DNA of 64,000 nt from Sporosarcina sp. GTDB lineage: Bacteria; Bacillota; Bacilli; Bacillales_A; Planococcaceae. The notes beneath the pieces are model-generated. The model saw only the letters and a list, made by a program, of their open reading frames with translations, did not search any database and was not told where the DNA came from. Positions within the stretch are counted from its first letter, which is position 1. The number at the start of each line of letters is the position of its first letter. The stretch lies in NCBI GenBank assembly GCA_029263895.1, contig JARIDO010000029.1:19749-83748 (forward strand), read 5' to 3'. A program made the position numbers and the translations under genes. Shown here piece by piece: positions 59,669-64,000 of the stretch.

Positions 59669-62600
59669 TTAGCCGATTTTAATCCCTGCTTGATCTTTGA
59701 ATCCATTTTTGTTCTTAATAGTCGCTAACAAACGACTATACATTTCCTTCGTGTTGGCGTCTTTAGGTCGAATGGTAAACATGTCCGAACTACCGACAAT
59801 GACAAGCAATTCCCGCGCACGTGATAGCGCCACATTCAATCTGCGATAATCCTTTGCAAATCCTATATCTCCACCTTTGTCTTGGTGATTTCGAACGAAG
59901 CTTACGATAATAATATCCATCTCCATCCCCTGGAACTTATCAACAGAGCCTGTTCTGCAATGCAAATGTTCTGGCATCAATTCCTGTTGAATTAAACGGT
60001 CTACTCGTTTCACTTGTTCTCCGTAAAAGCTAATGACTCCAACACTTTTTTGTTGATTCTCATCCATTTGGCCCGCGCTCTTCAACTTGCCCGTGGCATT
60101 GTCTAAATCCATTAGCAACTCTTTCACCATTTCCAATTCAGCTTGGTTGTAACGGCTCGTACCACCTTTTACTTTCTCTTCGAAATAGGCTTCCTCGTTT
60201 GGCATATCAAACCAGAGAAGATGATCATCTTTTCGGATGAACCGAGAGTCCATTAAATGATTACGTGATTCGTCCGAGTCTAGTAATCCACATTGAAGAC
60301 TGTAATTCCCTTCTGCATAAAATGGAGTAATCGTTTCCATAATGGTTTCATGCATGCGGTATTGGATGGCTAACATCGTTTTATTTTGTTTAGGAAGCGT
60401 TCTAAATAGACGTTCAAAAAGTGATTCATCTAATAGTTTTTTCAGTTCCAATTTGTCTTCCAGTAGGTCACTTTCTTCTAAAAACTCTTCCACTGTTTCT
60501 TGACCGACTAATGGTGGGAGCTGGTGATGATCTCCGACTAAAATGATTTTCTTCCCTTTTAACATCGGTAGCAGCAGTTCTGGCGGAGTCGCCTTTGACA
60601 CCTCGTCAATGATAACAACATCAAAGGTTGGGTATTCTTCCACAAAGTCACGTCTTGCCGATGCCACACATGTTGTTCCAATGACATTGGCATGTTGTAC
60701 ATATAATTTTCGGATTTCATCTAAATCATAGTCATTCGCTTCTTTTAGCATAGACAACCACTCTGTTTGGATTGTTTTAGTTAAAGGTAAGCGTATCTTT
60801 TCTTTAGATAATTTAGTTGCCGTTGTCATCAAATCTTCCATTGCTTTTTGTAGCGTTGGCCGTTGGTCGTCTATTTCTCGTTCCATGATTTCAGTTAACG
60901 AAACCTTTTTTTGTTGCTGTGCTGCAATTGCATGTTGTAAAGTTTCCTTTTCACTTTGCAACGTTTCAATGTCGGCCGTTTGTTGTGCTTGTTCCTTTGT
61001 AAGTTCTGTCTCAAGCAGTTTTTTTCGAACGATTTCCTGAGCAGTTCTTTCATAGTCGCTTTTTTCTTTTTCATACTGAATTAGTGACTTTTCGGTTTGG
61101 ATTTGTTGTTCTTCTAATTCTGATATAGAGGCAGTTGTTGTACGGGAACTGTTTTCTTTGTCATACGCAATTTTCTGTTGCTGGAATTCCTCAATCTTAC
61201 TTTCAAGTGTTTCTACTTCCGAGCGCAACTCTGTAATCATTTGTTGCTCTTTTATAACCAGTTGATTGATCTGTTCCACCATTGTTTGCTTAATCGTTGA
61301 AAACATACTTTTTGTTGCCTCAATGGTAGCGATTTGTTTTTTAGCGTAATTCATTTTTTGATACAGCACACCTAATCCAACGGTCATCTTTTCAAGAAAC
61401 TCATACTTTTCCGAAGAATAGCTTCGTGATGCTAAAAACGCCTTTACGTTGGGAGCTATAAGCATTTTACCGACACGACTAATAAGTCCATTGATATCCT
61501 CGACTGAATCCGCCCTTTGCGGACGATTCGCTGGTGCTATTTTTTTAGTAAACCCATTATCATTTAACAGTTTTTGTATTGTTTCAATCGCTTTTGTTAG
61601 TCGTTGGATAAGCTCAAACCAATCATTATAAGAATCGAGTGATTGCGTCGACTTTACTGATTGAATATGTAATTCCAGCTCTTTCATTTTTTCTATGATT
61701 GCATCCGTTGGCTTAACTGTAGAGTTTTTGATGCTTTCAATTAACATATCTAATTTTGTAATCGGTTGAAGTTGTTTCAGAAGAAGTTCTAGATTGCTCA
61801 TAATATGTTGGTGATGTTCTATCTTTTTCGAGACTCCAGCTAATGAATCCTCCACTTGTTCCATTTTCTCAGCAGTATGACGATACTCAATATACGTCTG
61901 TTGCTGTTGTTTTTGTTGTTGCAATGTTTCCATCTGTTTAATTGCATCTTCTGTCATACTTTTCGAATCATGAAGTTCCTCTAATTTCTCTATTTCACGA
62001 CCAATATCTTTTACTGTCTGTTGCAATACGATAGCTTGATTCGTCATTGCAACGTGTGTATCTTTAAGCGCAGCTGCTTTTTCACTTAACGCTGTCATTT
62101 CATTCAAACAGACGGCATGATCTTGACGTGCTTGCTCCCTTAAGCGTAATTGAGCTTCAATCTCATCAAACTGTTGTTGAAGGTCTTGCGTTTGCTGTTC
62201 ACCATTCATTAGTTCTTCTTCGATCTTCGCTTCTCTTTGTGCATGCACTTGAAGTTGTTCAGTGATCGCTTCAATCGTTTGATGTTTCCAATTCAGTGCA
62301 ACATTTTCTTCGATGAATTTCTTTCCTTCTTCTTCAATACTTTCCGTTCGTCCATAGCGTAAAATTCGAATGTCTTGATAGGAAAACAGACGTCCAAGTG
62401 CATTGTCGACGGCTAAATTTGCTTGTGAGGCAACGAGCGTACGCAACCCAGCTTTAACATTTTGATGACAAATCTCGGAAATCACGGTTGTTTTACCTGT
62501 TCCAGGTGGTCCTTGAATGACGTATAGATCATTTGACGACATCGCACCAATGACCGCTTCTTGTTGAAAAGTATTCAATTCATTATGGAAAACTAACTCA

Positions 62601-63487
62601 TTTTGTGCTTTTGTGATCCGTACAACCGGGCGCTCTTCAAAAAGGATTTTTTCTAAATTGGCATTCGCGGCAAATCCTAATTGCAAATCTTTAAACCCTT
62701 TTCGCAAACGTTTAACTTGGCTCAGTTCCGCAAAATTGCTGAACACAACTTCATTGAAGACGCTAGGGTTCCATTCATTGCGTCTTGCTAAGTCTTTGTA
62801 TTTTCGATTTAGTTCAATTTCTATTGTTTTTCTAGCATAATTCGTTTGAATGACCGCTCCAAAATCACTTTGCTGAGCAACCATTTTCACGCTAAAACCT
62901 TTAACGGTTTTCCATTCTTGGTCTTTCAGTCCATTACAAGTAAGGGTTACTTTACTGAAATCTTTATTGATAACCGCAACTGAAAACTTGGCAGTAATAT
63001 CTGCCACATCCGCATTCTTTTCTTGGATGCGCAAATAACCTTCCCAACTCGCAATACGCTTTTTAACGTATTCTGATCGCGCTTCTGCAACAGGAAGTTC
63101 TCGAAGACTTGTATAAAAATCAATGGGCATTGCGATTGATTTTCCAACTTGAAATTTCATACGCAACGATAACCGTCGATTCGTTCGAATGGGTTCTCTT
63201 CTACCACGAACGTGAAAACCTGTTGCTAGAAAATTTTCGTTTTTATAGACACATTCGAGTACAGCAACTCGATTGTCTAACTGTTTTGCAAGGTTAACAT
63301 TTGTTTCATTATCAAAGAAAATGGAAAATGACATATTGCCCTGTCGATTTTCCGGTCGTTTTTCAATATGTACGTCAAAAGCCTGCTCCATTGAGAAGAA
63401 AGCCAACTCGTCTTTTCCATGTTTCGCGATTCCTTTGCGTGCACTGTCTGTCACAGTAAGTCCGCACAGCACTACATCTTGAGTCAT
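59669..63487 (-). CDS. Large Upf1-like SF1 helicase with long coiled-coil insert
   Basis: A 1272-aa protein. N-terminal part (1-300) is a unique, beta-rich region. The helicase has Walker A GPPGTGKTT (326-334), motif Ia TLVASQANLAVDNAL, motif II IIDEVSKATPPE (960-971), motif III LVGDHHQLPPL, motif IV AIQYRMHETI (1040-1049), motif V GSVDKFQGMEMD and motif VI LNVALSRAR (1217-1225): the AAA_11/AAA_12 (Upf1/Dna2-like) group. An insert of about 580 residues (400-900) is mostly coiled coil rich in Q, E and K. Such helicases take part in RNA or DNA repair or in phage defence; the job here is unknown. The ribosome site before ATG 63487 is weak (TTAGGA). Confidence 0.88.
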   Translation of the reverse strand: MTQDVVLCGLTVTDSARKGIAKHGKDELAFFSMEQAFDVHIEKRPENRQGNMSFSIFFDNETNVNLAKQLDNRVAVLECVYKNENFLATGFHVRGRREPIRTNRRLSLRMKFQVGKSIAMPIDFYTSLRELPVAEARSEYVKKRIASWEGYLRIQEKNADVADITAKFSVAVINKDFSKVTLTCNGLKDQEWKTVKGFSVKMVAQQSDFGAVIQTNYARKTIEIELNRKYKDLARRNEWNPSVFNEVVFSNFAELSQVKRLRKGFKDLQLGFAANANLEKILFEERPVVRITKAQNELVFHNELNTFQQEAVIGAMSSNDLYVIQGPPGTGKTTVISEICHQNVKAGLRTLVASQANLAVDNALGRLFSYQDIRILRYGRTESIEEEGKKFIEENVALNWKHQTIEAITEQLQVHAQREAKIEEELMNGEQQTQDLQQQFDEIEAQLRLREQARQDHAVCLNEMTALSEKAAALKDTHVAMTNQAIVLQQTVKDIGREIEKLEELHDSKSMTEDAIKQMETLQQQKQQQQTYIEYRHTAEKMEQVEDSLAGVSKKIEHHQHIMSNLELLLKQLQPITKLDMLIESIKNSTVKPTDAIIEKMKELELHIQSVKSTQSLDSYNDWFELIQRLTKAIETIQKLLNDNGFTKKIAPANRPQRADSVEDINGLISRVGKMLIAPNVKAFLASRSYSSEKYEFLEKMTVGLGVLYQKMNYAKKQIATIEATKSMFSTIKQTMVEQINQLVIKEQQMITELRSEVETLESKIEEFQQQKIAYDKENSSRTTTASISELEEQQIQTEKSLIQYEKEKSDYERTAQEIVRKKLLETELTKEQAQQTADIETLQSEKETLQHAIAAQQQKKVSLTEIMEREIDDQRPTLQKAMEDLMTTATKLSKEKIRLPLTKTIQTEWLSMLKEANDYDLDEIRKLYVQHANVIGTTCVASARRDFVEEYPTFDVVIIDEVSKATPPELLLPMLKGKKIILVGDHHQLPPLVGQETVEEFLEESDLLEDKLELKKLLDESLFERLFRTLPKQNKTMLAIQYRMHETIMETITPFYAEGNYSLQCGLLDSDESRNHLMDSRFIRKDDHLLWFDMPNEEAYFEEKVKGGTSRYNQAELEMVKELLMDLDNATGKLKSAGQMDENQQKSVGVISFYGEQVKRVDRLIQQELMPEHLHCRTGSVDKFQGMEMDIIIVSFVRNHQDKGGDIGFAKDYRRLNVALSRARELLVIVGSSDMFTIRPKDANTKEMYSRLLATIKNKNGFKDQAGIKIG

Positions 63488-64000
63488 TCCTAAGCCTACT
63501 TTCTAGCACTCCTTATATAACTACAAGGAAAAAGTCAGCATCCTTTGGAAGAAAGCTGACATCGATTTTAAGTCTCTATGTATAGTGTACTATTTGAACG
63601 GTGTTATGCAAAGATGAAGTTTTTGTTAGAGAGCGGTAGCGATGGTTCTAAAACGTAAGGCTAAGTACAGATCTTGCATATGATAGATGTTTAATCGGTT
63701 CCTGAAGATGCTGTTCGTCAAGAATTGGAATAGGGTCATTTAAAAAATGGAAATCGTACTTATAAAGAGTTATGTCAGATATTATTTTTGCAATTTAGGA
63801 TTTAACTTTACATTATCCTAGTTCTTATTTCGGCAAAAATAAATAGTGTACTCCTCTTTAACAAAATCATATTAGTGAGTAAGGGGTTGCTATTTGAAAG
63901 CAAGGAAATTCATTTTTTAGAAGTGAAATTACTCATATTTTGGACGAGCTAATTCCCCAATGATTAATTTTCTCGCCATAACCTATACAAAATAGATAAC
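63488..64000. other. Gene-free right end with a hairpin and a possible decayed frame
   Basis: No intact gene. A hairpin GTCAGC (63534-63539) / GCTGAC (63555-63560), followed on the minus strand by TTTTT, lies in the helicase leader and could be an attenuator. A plus-strand frame 63698-63805 (VPEDAVRQELE, stop, GHLKNGNRTYKELCQILFLQ) looks like a gene piece with one in-frame stop at 63731. Confidence 0.45.

Noticed and set aside
1..64000. CRISPR arrays, tRNA or rRNA genes, intact insertion sequences, prophage
   Set aside because: No regular spacer-repeat arrays, no cloverleaf with acceptor/TPsiC features, no transposase or phage structural genes were found by reading; short degenerate tRNAs could be missed without a scan.

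Overview
The window is chromosomal DNA of a low-GC Gram-positive bacterium. It has strong GGAGG-type ribosome binding sites, frequent TTG/GTG starts, CcpA cre sites, a liaIHFSR cell-envelope stress operon, an S-box and a preQ1-I riboswitch, and class Ib-type ribonucleotide reductase genes. Gene content and style point to Bacillales, most likely Planococcaceae (Sporosarcina/Lysinibacillus-like). This placement is inference from protein families, not a database match. No rRNA, tRNA, CRISPR array, prophage or intact insertion sequence was seen.

Layout. 1-5.4 kb: start of an aldehyde dehydrogenase gene under a cre site, a divergent EmrB-type efflux pump/TetR pair, an AIM24-like protein and an APC amino-acid permease. 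5.5-12.1 kb: formimidoylglutamase, then a CitS/CitT-type two-component system and the tripartite tricarboxylate transporter tctCBA, with a perfect cre site inside a terminator hairpin before tctC. 12.2-18.9 kb: nreCBA (oxygen/nitrate sensing) and the nrdE-flavodoxin-nrdF operon with NrdR and DnaA boxes upstream. 18.9-26.4 kb: AGCS amino-acid symporter, a decayed opu (compatible-solute ABC) locus, a glutaredoxin with a hidden 53-aa partner, a ykoGHI-like two-component/PepSY operon and a RocB-type M20 peptidase. 26.6-31.5 kb: uppP, dedA, a DnaA-box-rich intergenic region, acyl-CoA ligase and thiolase (cre site). 31.7-41.9 kb: liaIHFSR, a 21-bp-period tandem repeat, a TM-helix/MscS-like membrane protein, a CPBP protease and a VanRS-like two-component system with a hidden 47-aa membrane protein between its two genes. 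42-48 kb: preQ1-queT, an HTH protein, BCCT transporter OpuD, and the S-box-controlled metY-hom operon facing plsY. 48-53 kb: accessory small genes, rhodanese/CstR, YkvS, VOC, YhhN and pepT. 53-59 kb: NitT/TauT-type ABC transporter, membrane rhodanese, FhuF-like reductase (probably leaderless), a small membrane protein, a CHY zinc protein and DUF378. 59-63.5 kb: a large Upf1-like SF1 helicase with a long coiled coil, paired with a winged-helix protein.

How the genes work together. Carbon-catabolite control is a recurring theme (cre sites before mmsA-like, tctC, thiolase and possibly the AGCS symporter and MFS/tetR). A second theme is sulfane-sulfur/redox control: a CsoR-family gene here has the CstR residue pattern C31/N56/C60, and three palindromes of the form ATACC-6 nt-GGTAT lie between the -35 and -10 elements of its own operon, of a membrane rhodanese gene 6 kb away and of the glutaredoxin operon 28 kb away. 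This predicts a dispersed CstR regulon that includes a small undescribed CxxC membrane protein. Other points worth a second look are the membrane microprotein inside the VanRS-like operon, the 21-bp iterons after liaR, the helicase/winged-helix pair, and the ACT-less homoserine dehydrogenase under SAM-riboswitch control.
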